Source of the DNA: Acidimicrobiia bacterium
GTDB taxonomy: Bacteria; Actinomycetota; Acidimicrobiia; Acidimicrobiales; Poriferisodalaceae
Direction: 5' to 3'
DNA: 64,000 nt
Assembly: GCA_022820925.1 (NCBI GenBank)
Contig: JAJEEO010000008.1
Coordinates: 124,001 to 188,000, forward strand
In this document: positions 27,751-36,832 of the stretch, one piece after another
How the letters are laid out: the number at the start of each line of letters is the position of its first letter
Position numbering within the stretch: position 1 is the first letter of the stretch
Program-made: the position numbers and the translations under genes
The notes under the pieces: model-generated
What the model was told of the DNA's origin: nothing
Database searches by the model: none
Seen by the model: only the letters and a program-made list of their open reading frames with translations

Positions 27751-28365
27751 TCAACGTCCCAGCACGGCTTGGGCCTCGGCGACCCGCAGCGAAACCGGTG
27801 TCGGAACCGCTACGGGGCCGGCGGTGCCGGACAGACCTGTGCTCGTTGTCCAGCGGATCGTCCAGAGCGTCTGCACCGTGCCGCTGAAGCGGCCCAGCAG
27901 CCGCGATGTCGACGCCCGCTGGAACGTGTAGCTGCACGGCGACCGGCTGCCCGGCCACAGCCAGGGCGAGCCCGGCCCGGGACACAACACTGGCGGCGAA
28001 CCGTCTCCGGGCACGAACTGCAGTGTCACCGGCGTCGCGACCAGTGTCACCAGCACCTTGCCGACGGGGATGACGCGCACGACAGGGCGCCAGCTGGCGG
28101 CCGTGACCCAGAACCACGTATCGATCCCAACCAGGGTGCGGACCCGCTGGGCCGGGGGCGCGAAGAACGGGACCGGTGGCGGAAGCGACAGCGCCGACAG
28201 CATCCCGGAGGTCGCCGTTCCCACACTGCCGGTCTGAAATCTGGCGTTCTGGTTGGTTGTCCCAGAAAGGACAGCGGCTGCGGCGGAGGCGGGCTGCGGC
28301 GCCAGGCCGATCCCGGCAATGAGCAGCGCAGCACTGATGAATTTCGTGATGTTTCGCACCGGCAT
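27751..28365 (-). CDS. Secreted protein of unknown function
   Basis: A 204-residue product with a clear Sec signal peptide: MPVRNITKF, a hydrophobic core ISAALLIAGIGLA and an AxA site in QPASA-AA. The mature part has a VGIDTWFWV...WRP segment, FVPGDGSPPVLCPGPGSPW and two Cys, reminiscent of actinobacterial secreted proteins with a PKD-like fold. Overlapping frames exist, but only this one has the signal peptide. Function unknown; it is probably extracellular. Confidence 0.68.
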   Translation of the reverse strand: MPVRNITKFISAALLIAGIGLAPQPASAAAAVLSGTTNQNARFQTGSVGTATSGMLSALSLPPPVPFFAPPAQRVRTLVGIDTWFWVTAASWRPVVRVIPVGKVLVTLVATPVTLQFVPGDGSPPVLCPGPGSPWLWPGSRSPCSYTFQRASTSRLLGRFSGTVQTLWTIRWTTSTGLSGTAGPVAVPTPVSLRVAEAQAVLGR

Positions 28366-28490
28366 ACGGTCGTGCCCCGGCTCCGGCAGGGCAAACGATT
28401 TTCTCGCGGCGACCGAACCGGGCGGCGGGCGGGGACGGCGAACTAGGTTGCCTGCCGAACACGGCACCGTTGCACCAGGAGGGCGCGCTG

Positions 28491-29933
28491 ATGGCCGCAG
28501 ACGACTTCGCCTACGCCACAACCACACAGACGGCTGCTGCGGTGGCTGCGCGAGAGGTTTCCTCCCGGGAGCTGCTCGAGGCCGCGCTCGCACGGGTGGA
28601 TCGGCTCGACGGTCCCGTCAACGCCGTAGTCGCTTTCGACGCGGAGCGTGCGCGCACATCCGCGGACGCCGCCGATGCCGCAGTGGCCCGCGGGGACGAG
28701 CTCGGCCCGCTGCACGGCGTGCCGGTCACCATCAAGGACTCGTTCCAGACCGAAGGCCTCGTCACGACCTCTGGTGCTCCGGCTCTGGCCGACTTCGTGC
28801 CCGAACGCGACGCCGATCCCGTGGCCCGCTACAAGGCTGCCGGTGCAATCGTGTTCGCCAAGACGAACCTGCCGATCTTCGCCGGCGACGCCCAGTCCTA
28901 CAACGCGGTATACGGGACGACCGGCAACCCGTACAACATCGAGCACACACCCGGCGGGTCATCTGGCGGCTCGGGCGCCGCGCTGGCCGCGGGCTATACC
29001 CCGCTCGAGCTTGGCTCCGACATCGGCGGCTCGATCCGCATCCCGTCGCACTGGTCAGGGGTGAGCGGGCACAAGCCCAGTTACGGCATCGTCTCGGCCC
29101 TCGGCCAGATTCCCGGCATGCCCGGCACGCTGAGCCAGGCCGACATCGCCGTTGCCGGGCCGATGGCACGTAATGTCGACGACCTCTCGATGGCGCTCGA
29201 TGTGCTCGCCGGGCCCGACGCCTGGAACTCGAAGGCCTACTCCATCGACCTGCCGCCGGCCCGCCATAGCGACATCTCCGATTTCCGTGTGGCCGTCTGG
29301 CTCGACGAAGAGCTCTGCCCGATTGACTCCGACTACCGGGAACTGCTCCTGGGCGCTGCGAGCGCGCTCGAGAGGGCGGGCGCCCGGGTCGACACCGACG
29401 CCCGCCCGACCTTCACCTTCGAGAAGGCGGTGGACACGTTCTTGCACCTGCTCTCGGCAGCCGAAGCTGGGACGTGGACGCTCGCCGAACTCGAGGAGAT
29501 CGCGTCCTCCGAGGGCGAACCGCAAGGCGATCTGGGCATCTGGTATGCCGCCATGCGGCACCGCGAGTGGCTGAGCTGGCACGAGCGCCGGCTCCAGCAA
29601 CGCAAGCGCTGGGAGGAGTTCTTCGCCGACTGGGACGTGGTGCTGCTGCCGGTGACGCCGACCGCCGCCATCCGCCACGATCACAGCAAGCCCGCGACCA
29701 GCCGCAGGATCACAGTAAACGGCGACAGTCGCCCCTACTTCGACATCATCAAGTGGATGGGGCTGACCGGGGTGTCCTGGCTGCCCGCCACGGTGGTGCC
29801 GATCGGGATGATCGATGACCTGCCGGTGGGCGTGCAGATTGCGGGGCCGTTCCTGGAGGATCGCACCACCTTGGCCGTCGGACGCTTCCTCGAAGAAGCG
29901 CTCGGCGGCTTCCAGCGCCCCGACGGCTTCTGA
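28491..29933 (+). CDS. Amidase (amidase-signature family)
   Basis: A 480-residue hydrolase of amides with the Ser-cisSer-Lys triad: Lys in PVTIKDSF (~83), the Ser of TPGGSSGGSGAAL (~157) and the nucleophile in GSDIGGSIRIPS (~181). The signature-family core is complete and the C-terminal segment is LPVGVQIAGPFLED. The ATG at 28491 follows AGGAGG; a start 7 codons upstream has none. It precedes an alpha/beta hydrolase and a CoA-transferase on the same strand. Confidence 0.9.
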   Translation: MAADDFAYATTTQTAAAVAAREVSSRELLEAALARVDRLDGPVNAVVAFDAERARTSADAADAAVARGDELGPLHGVPVTIKDSFQTEGLVTTSGAPALADFVPERDADPVARYKAAGAIVFAKTNLPIFAGDAQSYNAVYGTTGNPYNIEHTPGGSSGGSGAALAAGYTPLELGSDIGGSIRIPSHWSGVSGHKPSYGIVSALGQIPGMPGTLSQADIAVAGPMARNVDDLSMALDVLAGPDAWNSKAYSIDLPPARHSDISDFRVAVWLDEELCPIDSDYRELLLGAASALERAGARVDTDARPTFTFEKAVDTFLHLLSAAEAGTWTLAELEEIASSEGEPQGDLGIWYAAMRHREWLSWHERRLQQRKRWEEFFADWDVVLLPVTPTAAIRHDHSKPATSRRITVNGDSRPYFDIIKWMGLTGVSWLPATVVPIGMIDDLPVGVQIAGPFLEDRTTLAVGRFLEEALGGFQRPDGF

Positions 29934-30022
29934 ACGTCTCAGCGCCCGGCCGCACGCGCTGCCAGATGATCGCCCCGAGCCGCTTGCCGTGACAGCGCGC
30001 GACCCACGTTGAGCCCCGGACG

Positions 30023-30835
30023 ATGACGGCCACCCGAGATCACCTCCACGCCGTGGTGCACGACGGCGACGGGCCGTTTGCGCTCGTCGTGCACGGAGCG
30101 CTCGGCAGCCGCTCGTACTGGGACGACAACCTGGCTGCGCTGCAGCGCGTGTGCCGCCCCGTCGTCGTGGAGCTGTGGGGTCACGGCCGCTCGCCCAGTC
30201 CTGCCGATCCGGAGTGCTACCGGCCCGGCGGATACGTGACCGAGTTCGAGCGCTTGCGGTTCCGGCTCGGCGCCGATCGCCTCTGGCTGATCGGCCAGTC
30301 ATTGGGTGCGGCGCTGGCCCTGCACTACGTGCTCGCGCATCCAACCCGGGTAATCGGCGCTGTCATCACCAACTCGTCGTCGGCATTCAGCGAGCCCGCG
30401 GTGTGGGCGGAGCGCATCGCGACCCTGGTGGAGGACCGCTGCCGGGAGCTCGAAGCCCACGGCGTCGAGAGCCTGCGGGACAGCTGGATCAATCCCGGCC
30501 GTTCGGCGCGCATCTCCCCCGAGGTCCGGGCCAAGCTGGCCGGCGAGTTCTCCGAGCATGACGCCGCTGGCCTGCTGAACACGTTCCGGCTCACCAACGC
30601 CGGCATGCCGCTGGGCGAGCGCCTCGGGGAGATCGCGGTGCCGGTGCTGCTCACCAACGGCACCGAAGAGGGCCGCTTCCAGCAGCTCCTGCCCGCAGCG
30701 AGGCGCATTCCCGATCTCGAGATTGTGGATCTGCCCGCGTCGCACGCAGTGAACGCGCACGACCCTGCCGGCTGGAACGAGGCCGTGACCCGCTACGTCC
30801 GCCAGCATCAGACCGCCGCCACACTGGCGCTCTAA
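30023..30835 (+). CDS. Alpha/beta hydrolase
   Basis: A 270-residue alpha/beta-fold hydrolase. The oxyanion strand HGALGSRSYWDDN and the nucleophile elbow GQSLGAA (Ser at about 93) are clear, with a late His in LPASHAVNAHD. It probably hydrolyses an ester or lactone; the substrate is unknown. It lies 89 bp after the amidase and 10 bp before a CoA-transferase, so a three-gene operon is likely. Confidence 0.84.
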   Translation: MTATRDHLHAVVHDGDGPFALVVHGALGSRSYWDDNLAALQRVCRPVVVELWGHGRSPSPADPECYRPGGYVTEFERLRFRLGADRLWLIGQSLGAALALHYVLAHPTRVIGAVITNSSSAFSEPAVWAERIATLVEDRCRELEAHGVESLRDSWINPGRSARISPEVRAKLAGEFSEHDAAGLLNTFRLTNAGMPLGERLGEIAVPVLLTNGTEEGRFQQLLPAARRIPDLEIVDLPASHAVNAHDPAGWNEAVTRYVRQHQTAATLAL

Positions 30836-30845
30836 GGGGGCACCG

Positions 30846-32009
30846 ATGGGAACCGGACCGCTCGACGGCATCAAGGTGATCGACGTCTCTTCGGCGGTTG
30901 CCGGAGCCTGGGTGTCGTCGCATCTTGCGGAGATGGGCGCCGATGTCGTGCTGATCGAGAAGGTGGGTGCTTCCGATGTCATGCGCCTGACCGGTGCGAT
31001 CGTCGGCGACCAATCGGGCTGCTGGGTCCAGATGCACCGCAACAAGCGCGGCATGGATCTCGACATCCGCGACGAGCGCGGGCGCGAGATACTGCTGCAG
31101 CTCGTCGAGGATGCCGACGTGTTCATCCAGAACTTCCGCCCCGGCGTGGCAGAACGCTTGCGCATCGGCTACGACAATCTCAGCGCCGTCAACCCCGAAC
31201 TCGTGTACCTGTCGGTGTCGGGATTCGGCCCCGACGGGCCATATGCGCATCAACCGGTGTATGACCCGATCATCCAGTCGCTGACCGGCATGACCGAGGC
31301 GCAGGGCGGCGATTTCGTCAAATCCGCCACGGCAGACAAGACCACGGCGATGACGGGGGCTCAGGCTGTTCTCGGGGCCTTGCTGGCAAGGGCGAACGGC
31401 GTCGGCGGTCAGCACGTCGAGGTCAACCTGCTCGATTCGACGCTGTCGTGGATGTGGCTCGACTATTTCTGGAACGAATCGGTGCCCGACGCGACGCCCA
31501 CGCCGTGCTACAGCGAGTGGTACAGCCCCTGGAAGACGACCGACGGCGCGGTGGGTGCCATCTGGCCATCAGACGATCAGTACCGCCGCGTGTGCCTGGC
31601 GCTCGATGTGCCGCACCTGGCCGACGATCCTCGCTTCGCAACTCGCGAGGCCCGGATACGCAACTCGAATGAACACCAGCAGGAATTCGCCCAGCTGCTC
31701 GGCGAATTCACCATGGCCGAAGCGCTCAAGCTGCTCGAGAGCGCCGACGTTCCCTGTGCGCCGGTGCTGGACATCACCGAAGTGTTCGATGACGCGCAGG
31801 TGCAGCACAACGAGACGGTGCTCACCCACCATCACCCCGTGGCGGGCCAGGTGCGCACCGCCCGCTTCCCGGCCCGATTTTCCAAGACACCGACCGCGCT
31901 GGAGCGCTTGGCCCCGACGAAGGGCGAGCACACCGACGAAGTGCTGGCTGAGCTGGGCCGCTCCCCCGCCGAGATCGCCGATCTCCGCAACCAGGGCATC
32001 GTCGCCTGA
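30846..32009 (+). CDS. Family III CoA-transferase (CaiB/formyl-CoA-transferase-like)
   Basis: A 387-residue single-domain CaiB/BaiF protein. The N-terminal VIDVSSAVAGAWVSSHLAEMGADVVLIEKV binds CoA, and Asp197 in VEVNLLDST sits at the catalytic Asp position. It should transfer CoA between organic acids. AAGGGGGC precedes the ATG. It is the last gene of the amidase-hydrolase-transferase unit. Confidence 0.9.
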   Translation: MGTGPLDGIKVIDVSSAVAGAWVSSHLAEMGADVVLIEKVGASDVMRLTGAIVGDQSGCWVQMHRNKRGMDLDIRDERGREILLQLVEDADVFIQNFRPGVAERLRIGYDNLSAVNPELVYLSVSGFGPDGPYAHQPVYDPIIQSLTGMTEAQGGDFVKSATADKTTAMTGAQAVLGALLARANGVGGQHVEVNLLDSTLSWMWLDYFWNESVPDATPTPCYSEWYSPWKTTDGAVGAIWPSDDQYRRVCLALDVPHLADDPRFATREARIRNSNEHQQEFAQLLGEFTMAEALKLLESADVPCAPVLDITEVFDDAQVQHNETVLTHHHPVAGQVRTARFPARFSKTPTALERLAPTKGEHTDEVLAELGRSPAEIADLRNQGIVA

Positions 32010-32061
32010 ACGTCCCCGCTGTGTGACCGGGACTGCGCTCTGCACCGGTGGCACATCGCGA

Positions 32062-32067
32062 TACGTT
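32062..32067 (+). promoter_or_regulatory. -10 element TACGTT, ancestral leaderless promoter of the zinc-ribbon gene
   Basis: TACGTT is followed by 6 nt and a GTG at 32074 that opens VTDEDIGTPRIRRHRKPDSH. That frame is broken after the 20-bp duplication at 32116-32155. Confidence 0.5.
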
Positions 32068-32115
32068 GACGCCGTGACAGACGAGGACATCGGCACCCCA
32101 CGGATACGTCGGCAT

Positions 32116-32155
32116 CGCAAGCCGGACAGTCATATCGCAAGCCGGACAGTCATAT
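32116..32155 (+). repeat. Exact 20-bp tandem duplication causing a frameshift
   Basis: Two perfect 20-bp copies lie head to tail (32116-32135 and 32136-32155). Removing one joins the GTG-32074 frame directly to the zinc-ribbon frame that now starts at ATG 32154. Confidence 0.95.
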
Positions 32156-32375
32156 GGCCGACGACTCGATCGCGGGACTCGATCCGCATCCACTGATTCG
32201 TCGTCATCAAGTCTCCGAACAGCAACCGTCATGGAGACCGTGCGCGCTGTGCGGCTCGACCAAGGTGGTTTGGAAGAAGACGAACAAGCTTGCGAAAACG
32301 CTGTTTCTCACACCGGCGCTGCTGATGAAGGGAAAGCCGCACTGCGCCGCATGCGGAGCTGTGCGTCAGGCATAG
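32154..32375 (+). CDS. Small zinc-ribbon protein, 5' part out of frame
   Basis: 73 codons remain open, with two CxxC knuckles, CALCGS (29-34) and CAACGA (65-70), separated by a Lys-rich linker. This fits a zinc ribbon that may bind nucleic acid or a partner. The original product probably started at GTG 32074 and was about 93 residues; a 20-bp tandem duplication shifts the frame. ATG 32154 lacks a Shine-Dalgarno, so expression now needs reinitiation or the gene is dead. I do not recognise the family. Confidence 0.55.
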   Translation: MADDSIAGLDPHPLIRRHQVSEQQPSWRPCALCGSTKVVWKKTNKLAKTLFLTPALLMKGKPHCAACGAVRQA

Positions 32376-32520
32376 CTGCCCATCGCGGGAGGTCTCCACA
32401 AGCTGCCGGGAGGTCCGCTGCGGCGAGCGGCTGCTTGAGACACCCTTCAGCCGGTCGTGCGCCCAATCTCCACAGCACCACGCGCCTATTGCTCCAGGGT
32501 GCTATGGGCTAGGACGAAGC

Positions 32521-32790
32521 TCAGGAGGTGAGCCTGTCTAGCTTGCTGGCGATTCCCTCCAAGAGAGCGCTATGGCCGCTTAGCGTTTCGCTGACGCCAC
32601 GCTGAGACTCCTCGAGCCGCCCGAGGCGCTCATTCGTTTCGCCCTGCGAGCGCTCAAGGTCCTTCTGAGACTGCGCGAGACCCTTCTGCGACTCCTCGAT
32701 GCGCTGCAGTGACCTGCGCTGGACCGCAAAGGTCTTATCGAGCACCTCACCCACTGAGGGCATCCGTTGTGCCACCGGCTCGTCGCTCAT
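32521..32790 (-). CDS. Small coiled-coil protein
   Basis: 89 residues, mostly one amphipathic helix rich in Gln, Glu, Ser and Arg, with EESQKGLAQSQKDLERSQ heptad-like repeats and near repeats of EESQ(K/R)G. No membrane segment or known domain. A TANNNT box 6 nt before the ATG supports it as a real gene. It may oligomerise; the function is unknown. Confidence 0.6.
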   Translation of the reverse strand: MSDEPVAQRMPSVGEVLDKTFAVQRRSLQRIEESQKGLAQSQKDLERSQGETNERLGRLEESQRGVSETLSGHSALLEGIASKLDRLTS

Positions 32791-32796
32791 GGGTTC

Positions 32797-32802
32797 AGCG
32801 TA
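32797..32802 (-). promoter_or_regulatory. -10 element TACGCT, leaderless promoter
   Basis: TACGCT on the minus strand, then 6 nt, then the ATG at 32790. Confidence 0.48.
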
Positions 32803-32915
32803 ACCACCCCGAGCGGGACCACCGCAAATGATTTTCTGCGTCCAACTTGTCCCAACGCTCGACCACGATGCCGTCGCTGCCGGCCGCAGCTGCGGGCCGG
32901 GCAGGGCAGCGGGGC

Positions 32916-33791
32916 TCAGAGGCGGGCGAGGGCTTCTTGGACTGCGGTGGCCACGAGGCGGCCGTCCTGCCAGAAGCGGGCCTCAGCGGTGCCGCGGTTG
33001 CCGCCTGCCATCAGCGGTCGCTGCTCGCAGTAGATCCACTCGTCGGCGCGGGCCGGAGCGTGGAACCACATGGCGTGGTCCAGGCTCACCACCTGCACTT
33101 CGCTGTCCAGCCAGGTGACCCCGTAGGGCACGATGACGTTGTCGGCGAGGCAGTCGTCGCTCATGTACGCGATGACCGCTTCGTGGACGGCCGGATCGTC
33201 GGGCAGCCGCCGAGGGGTGCGGAACCAGTAGTCGATACCGCCGCGTGACGAGGGCCCGGTCGGTGCCCATGGCGCGTGGGCCAGCCGATATTCCACCGGG
33301 CGGGTCATGTACGACCACTGCTCGCCGAAGATCGGGCCCACCTCGGCGATGCACTCCTGGTACGTGGGCAGCGACTCGGGCGGCGGCGCATCGTCGGGCA
33401 ACGGGCACTCGATGTCGACCTTGCCGGTCTCGGGCACGTGGAACGTCGCCATGAGCTCGAAGATGAGCCGGTCGAACTGGTGCGCCTGCGCCCGACGGCT
33501 GCAGAACGCCCGCCCGTCGCGCACGCGGTCGACCGTGTACTCGACATCGGCCATGCCGTCGCCGCCCCGCAGGAATACGGCGTGCACCGAGTTCATCAGC
33601 CGGCCTTCCTCCACGGTGCGCTGTGCCGCAACGACCGCCTGCGCCAGCACATGGCCGCCGTACAGCCCGAACTCGTCGAAGCCGGAGCCCTTTCCCCGGA
33701 ACGTGTCGGCCCCGTCGCCGTTGTGCTGCAGGTCCAGCAGGTCCAACAGCTCATCCAAGGCCGTGTCAACGGCCGCATCGGTGTCACTCAC
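32916..33791 (-). CDS. tesB: Acyl-CoA thioesterase II
   Basis: A 291-residue double-hotdog thioesterase hydrolysing acyl-CoA to free acid and CoA. Recognisable parts are FGLYGGHVLAQAVVAAQRTV, the HAVFLRGGDG strand, and the C-terminal repeat SLDHAMWFHAPARADEWI. The start is GTG at 33791. It is convergent with the zinc-ribbon/coiled-coil region and in the same direction as the amidase upstream, with a 108-bp gap. Confidence 0.92.
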   Translation of the reverse strand: MSDTDAAVDTALDELLDLLDLQHNGDGADTFRGKGSGFDEFGLYGGHVLAQAVVAAQRTVEEGRLMNSVHAVFLRGGDGMADVEYTVDRVRDGRAFCSRRAQAHQFDRLIFELMATFHVPETGKVDIECPLPDDAPPPESLPTYQECIAEVGPIFGEQWSYMTRPVEYRLAHAPWAPTGPSSRGGIDYWFRTPRRLPDDPAVHEAVIAYMSDDCLADNVIVPYGVTWLDSEVQVVSLDHAMWFHAPARADEWIYCEQRPLMAGGNRGTAEARFWQDGRLVATAVQEALARL

Positions 33792-33899
33792 GGTCTAGTT
33801 CTCTAGCAGAGAGCGCGCCCGGCGAACCCGACATTCGACGGCAGTGCCGGTGTGGTCGCCTAGCACCGAGCGTGCAGCCGCGCCGGCAGTCCCGGCCGT

Positions 33900-35372
33900 C
33901 TACTCATAGCCAGGCGGCGAAACGAAGCCGCCGAGGGTGCGCTCGATGAGCGACGCGTAGCGGATGCCGCGCCGGTCGCCCAGATGCGGCGCAACGATCT
34001 GCATGCCGACCGGGAGGTTCAGCCCGTCGGCAGTCAGCCCCACGGGGGCAACGGTGCCGGGCAGGTACACGCTGCAGCTCCACCCCGCCCAGAAGAGCTG
34101 GTCCACGCCGAGCTCCTGGTGGCCGTCGATGTCGATGGTTCGAGAAGGACGGGTGCCGGTGTGGTCGTGCACGAATGCGGCCGACGCAGCAATCGGGCAC
34201 AGCAGCAGGTCGTAATCGTCGAAGAACCTCGCCCAGGCGGCCCGGTAGGCCTCGCGCTTGTTGTGATGCATGAACCACTCGCGGTGGCTCATCGTCATCG
34301 CATAGTCGACCAGCGACTGGTAGTCGCCCTCGCCGTCGTTGTACCGGTGGGCACGCGACTGCGCGTCGTTCCACATGGCATCGTCGGCCAGCGCACCGGT
34401 GGCGGCGCGCAGCAGCATCAGGTAGTTCTCGTGGAACTCGTGCTGATCGATGTCGGGAGTCGCCTCGCTGACATCGGCCCCTGCAGCCGCCAGTGCATCC
34501 ACCGCCCGCTGCAGCGTGTCGATCATGGCGGTCGAGTTGCGGATCACCGGCGTGTCGAGCATCACGCCTACCCGGAAGGCCCCGAGCGTGTCGCGGTGCT
34601 CGGGTGCCAGCGCCACGCGGTAGCCGTGCGCATCCAGGCCGGCCGGCCCGGCGAGCACATCGAGCGCCACATCCAGATCGGCAGCGCTGCGAGCCAGCGG
34701 CCCGCACACGGCGATGTCGCTGCCGACCAGCGCACCGGGCACCGCGTGGCCGCCATCGGGCACCAACCCGAATGTCGGCTTGTGGCCGAACACGCCGCAG
34801 TAGTGCGCCGGGTTCCGGATGGACGCACCGATGTCGGAGCCCAGCTCCAGCGACGCCATGCCGGTCGCCAGCGCCACAGCCGAACCGCCCGACGAGCCGC
34901 CCGGGGTGCGGGTCAGGTCCCACGGGTTGTTGGTGCAGCCGTAGATGTCGTTGAAGCTCTGCCAGTCGCCCAGCATGAGCGGCACGTTGGTCTTGCCCCA
35001 GATCACCGCGCCGGCATCCAGATAACGCGTCACCGTGACTGCGTCGGCGCCGGCCACATTGTCGGCCCACGCCGGATTGCCCCACGTGGACGGCGTGCCG
35101 GCCCAGTCGAAGGCCTCCTTGATGGTCATCGGCACGCCGTGCAGCGGCCCCCAGCATTCCCCGGCCGCCAAGGCCGCGTCGGCGGCAGCAGCCCGCTCGC
35201 GCGCCTCGTCGATCCGGGTCACGATCACCGCGTTCACTGCGGGGTTGAAGCGCTCGTACCGGCTGATCGCACCCTCGAGCGCCTCCGCCGCCGACACGCG
35301 CCCCTGGCGGATCAGCGAGGCCAGCTCGACCGCTGGCAAGAAGTTCGGATCTGTGTCGGTTTCGCCCGTCAT
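33900..35372 (-). CDS. Amidase (amidase-signature family)
   Basis: A 490-residue amide hydrolase with Lys in PMTIKEAFD (~77), TPGGSSGGSAVAL (Ser ~152) and GSDIGASIRNPA (nucleophile ~176). It is a distant paralogue of the amidase at 28491. ATG at 35372 (MTGETDTDPNFLPAVEL) is preferred over the upstream start because a TANNNT box stands 7 nt before it. The natural amide is not known. Confidence 0.9.
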   Translation of the reverse strand: MTGETDTDPNFLPAVELASLIRQGRVSAAEALEGAISRYERFNPAVNAVIVTRIDEARERAAAADAALAAGECWGPLHGVPMTIKEAFDWAGTPSTWGNPAWADNVAGADAVTVTRYLDAGAVIWGKTNVPLMLGDWQSFNDIYGCTNNPWDLTRTPGGSSGGSAVALATGMASLELGSDIGASIRNPAHYCGVFGHKPTFGLVPDGGHAVPGALVGSDIAVCGPLARSAADLDVALDVLAGPAGLDAHGYRVALAPEHRDTLGAFRVGVMLDTPVIRNSTAMIDTLQRAVDALAAAGADVSEATPDIDQHEFHENYLMLLRAATGALADDAMWNDAQSRAHRYNDGEGDYQSLVDYAMTMSHREWFMHHNKREAYRAAWARFFDDYDLLLCPIAASAAFVHDHTGTRPSRTIDIDGHQELGVDQLFWAGWSCSVYLPGTVAPVGLTADGLNLPVGMQIVAPHLGDRRGIRYASLIERTLGGFVSPPGYE

Positions 35373-35379
35373 CGTGCTG

Positions 35380-35385
35380 AGACTA
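35380..35385 (-). promoter_or_regulatory. -10 element TAGTCT, leaderless promoter of the amidase
   Basis: TAGTCT on the minus strand, then 7 nt, then the ATG at 35372. Confidence 0.48.
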
Positions 35386-35436
35386 GGAGCCAGTGGGAGT
35401 CCGCGTCGGGGCTCGATTCTGCGGTTCCGTCTCGAC

Positions 35437-36771
35437 TCAGGCCGCAAACGCAGCCGCGGCGCCGTCGAGGAGAAATGCGATGTCTTCGTCGGTGGCAGCC
35501 AGGCTGAGACTGCCGAATCCGCCGCCGGAGAGATAGACGCCAGCCGCTTGGATCGCGTGCTCGAAGCGTTCCAGATCGGCTGCCTCGTCGCTGCTGAGGT
35601 GGGCGTCGCGGTAGTTGCGGATGTGCCGGCGGTGCGGGTGCACCTTGAACAGGCTCCCCCGGCCAGTGACCTGCCAATCCACGCCCGCTGCGTCGATCGC
35701 AGACCGCAGGCCGCTGCGCACCGCGTGACCCATGTCGTCCAAGCGAGCGAAGGCGGCGTGATCGAGTTGGTTCATCGTTGCTAGGCCTGCCGCCATGGTG
35801 ACGGGGTTCGCCGTGAATGTCCCGCCTGAGGGCACCTTGGCCCGAGCGCCGCCGGACCGGGCAAACGTCGACATCGGCCCCTCGCGCCCCGCCACCCCGC
35901 CGACAGGGAAACCTCCGCCGATGATCTTGGCGACCGCAGTGAGGTCGGGGTCGATGCCCAGCAGCGTCTGCGCCCCGCTGTAGCCGAGCCGGAACGAGAT
36001 CACCTCGTCGAGCACCAGCAGCGCGCCCACCTCGCGGGTGGTCTCCCGAACCGCGGCGATGAACTCGGGCTCGATGGCCGGCAGCCCGACCTGGCTGGGC
36101 ATCACGTCGAGCAGCACCGCGGCCAAGCGGTCGCCCTGGCGCCGGATCGCCGCCCGAGCACCCTCGGCATCGTTGAAGTGAATGACGCTGACCTCTTCGG
36201 TCACCGACTCCGGCGTGCCGACCGAATACGGCACCGTCACCGGTGCTGCCGCGTCGCCCCAGTTGGTGGGGTTCGACGCCAGCGACGCTTCGGCGTGGTC
36301 GTAAGTGCCGTGATACGCACCCTCCACCTTGATGACGTTCGGCCGCCCGGTGAACGCACGGGCTGCCTTCAGCGCCCCCATCACCGCCTCGGTGCCCGAG
36401 TTGCAGAATCGGATCAGCTCGAAGCTCTCCACCCGATCGCACAGCAGCGCCGCGAGCTCGATCTCCGCGTTGCTGGCCATCGCGAATGCGGTGCCGCGGG
36501 CCATCTGCGCGCTGACCGCCTTCGTCACCGTCGGATTGGCGTGCCCCACGATGATCGAGGTGAAGTTGTTGTTGCAGTCCAGGTAGCGGTTGCCATCGAC
36601 ATCAGTGACCCAGGCGCCCTCGCCGTGATCGACATAGATCGGGTTCGGCCGCCGCAGCAGCGTCGCCCGCGACACACCGTCGGGAATCCACTGGTGCGCC
36701 TTGCGATACAGCGCAGCCGACTGCGATTCTGAGCGCTGGCCTCCCGCAGGTGGCCCGGTGCGTTCCGCCAT
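35437..36771 (-). CDS. Class III aminotransferase (GSA-aminomutase-like), copy 1
   Basis: A 444-residue PLP enzyme. It shows YLDCNNNFTSIIVGH, RFCNSGTEAVMGALKAAR, VLDEVISFR and the PLP Lys in AKIIGGGFPVGG. The fold is that of glutamate-1-semialdehyde aminomutase, but the surrounding genes suggest a catabolic aminotransferase. It is a close paralogue of the gene at 37988; a Rieske oxygenase sits between them. ATG at 36771 begins MAERTGPPAGG; the upstream ATG is in unrelated sequence. Confidence 0.9.
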   Translation of the reverse strand: MAERTGPPAGGQRSESQSAALYRKAHQWIPDGVSRATLLRRPNPIYVDHGEGAWVTDVDGNRYLDCNNNFTSIIVGHANPTVTKAVSAQMARGTAFAMASNAEIELAALLCDRVESFELIRFCNSGTEAVMGALKAARAFTGRPNVIKVEGAYHGTYDHAEASLASNPTNWGDAAAPVTVPYSVGTPESVTEEVSVIHFNDAEGARAAIRRQGDRLAAVLLDVMPSQVGLPAIEPEFIAAVRETTREVGALLVLDEVISFRLGYSGAQTLLGIDPDLTAVAKIIGGGFPVGGVAGREGPMSTFARSGGARAKVPSGGTFTANPVTMAAGLATMNQLDHAAFARLDDMGHAVRSGLRSAIDAAGVDWQVTGRGSLFKVHPHRRHIRNYRDAHLSSDEAADLERFEHAIQAAGVYLSGGGFGSLSLAATDEDIAFLLDGAAAAFAA

Positions 36772-36832
36772 CGGCTCAGTGTCGCAGAGCGGCCGCTGCG
36801 GCCGACGGAATGTCGACGGAATGCTGCGGCGG

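Noticed and set aside
27725-28462. Overlapping 245-codon minus-strand frame
   Set aside because: The other frame has a proper signal peptide and compact domain; this one is arginine-rich shadow sequence.
32480-32505. Possible tRNA-Lys 5' fragment resembling the 16325 region
   Set aside because: Only 13 bp match exactly; in 64 kb of GC-rich sequence such matches occur by chance.
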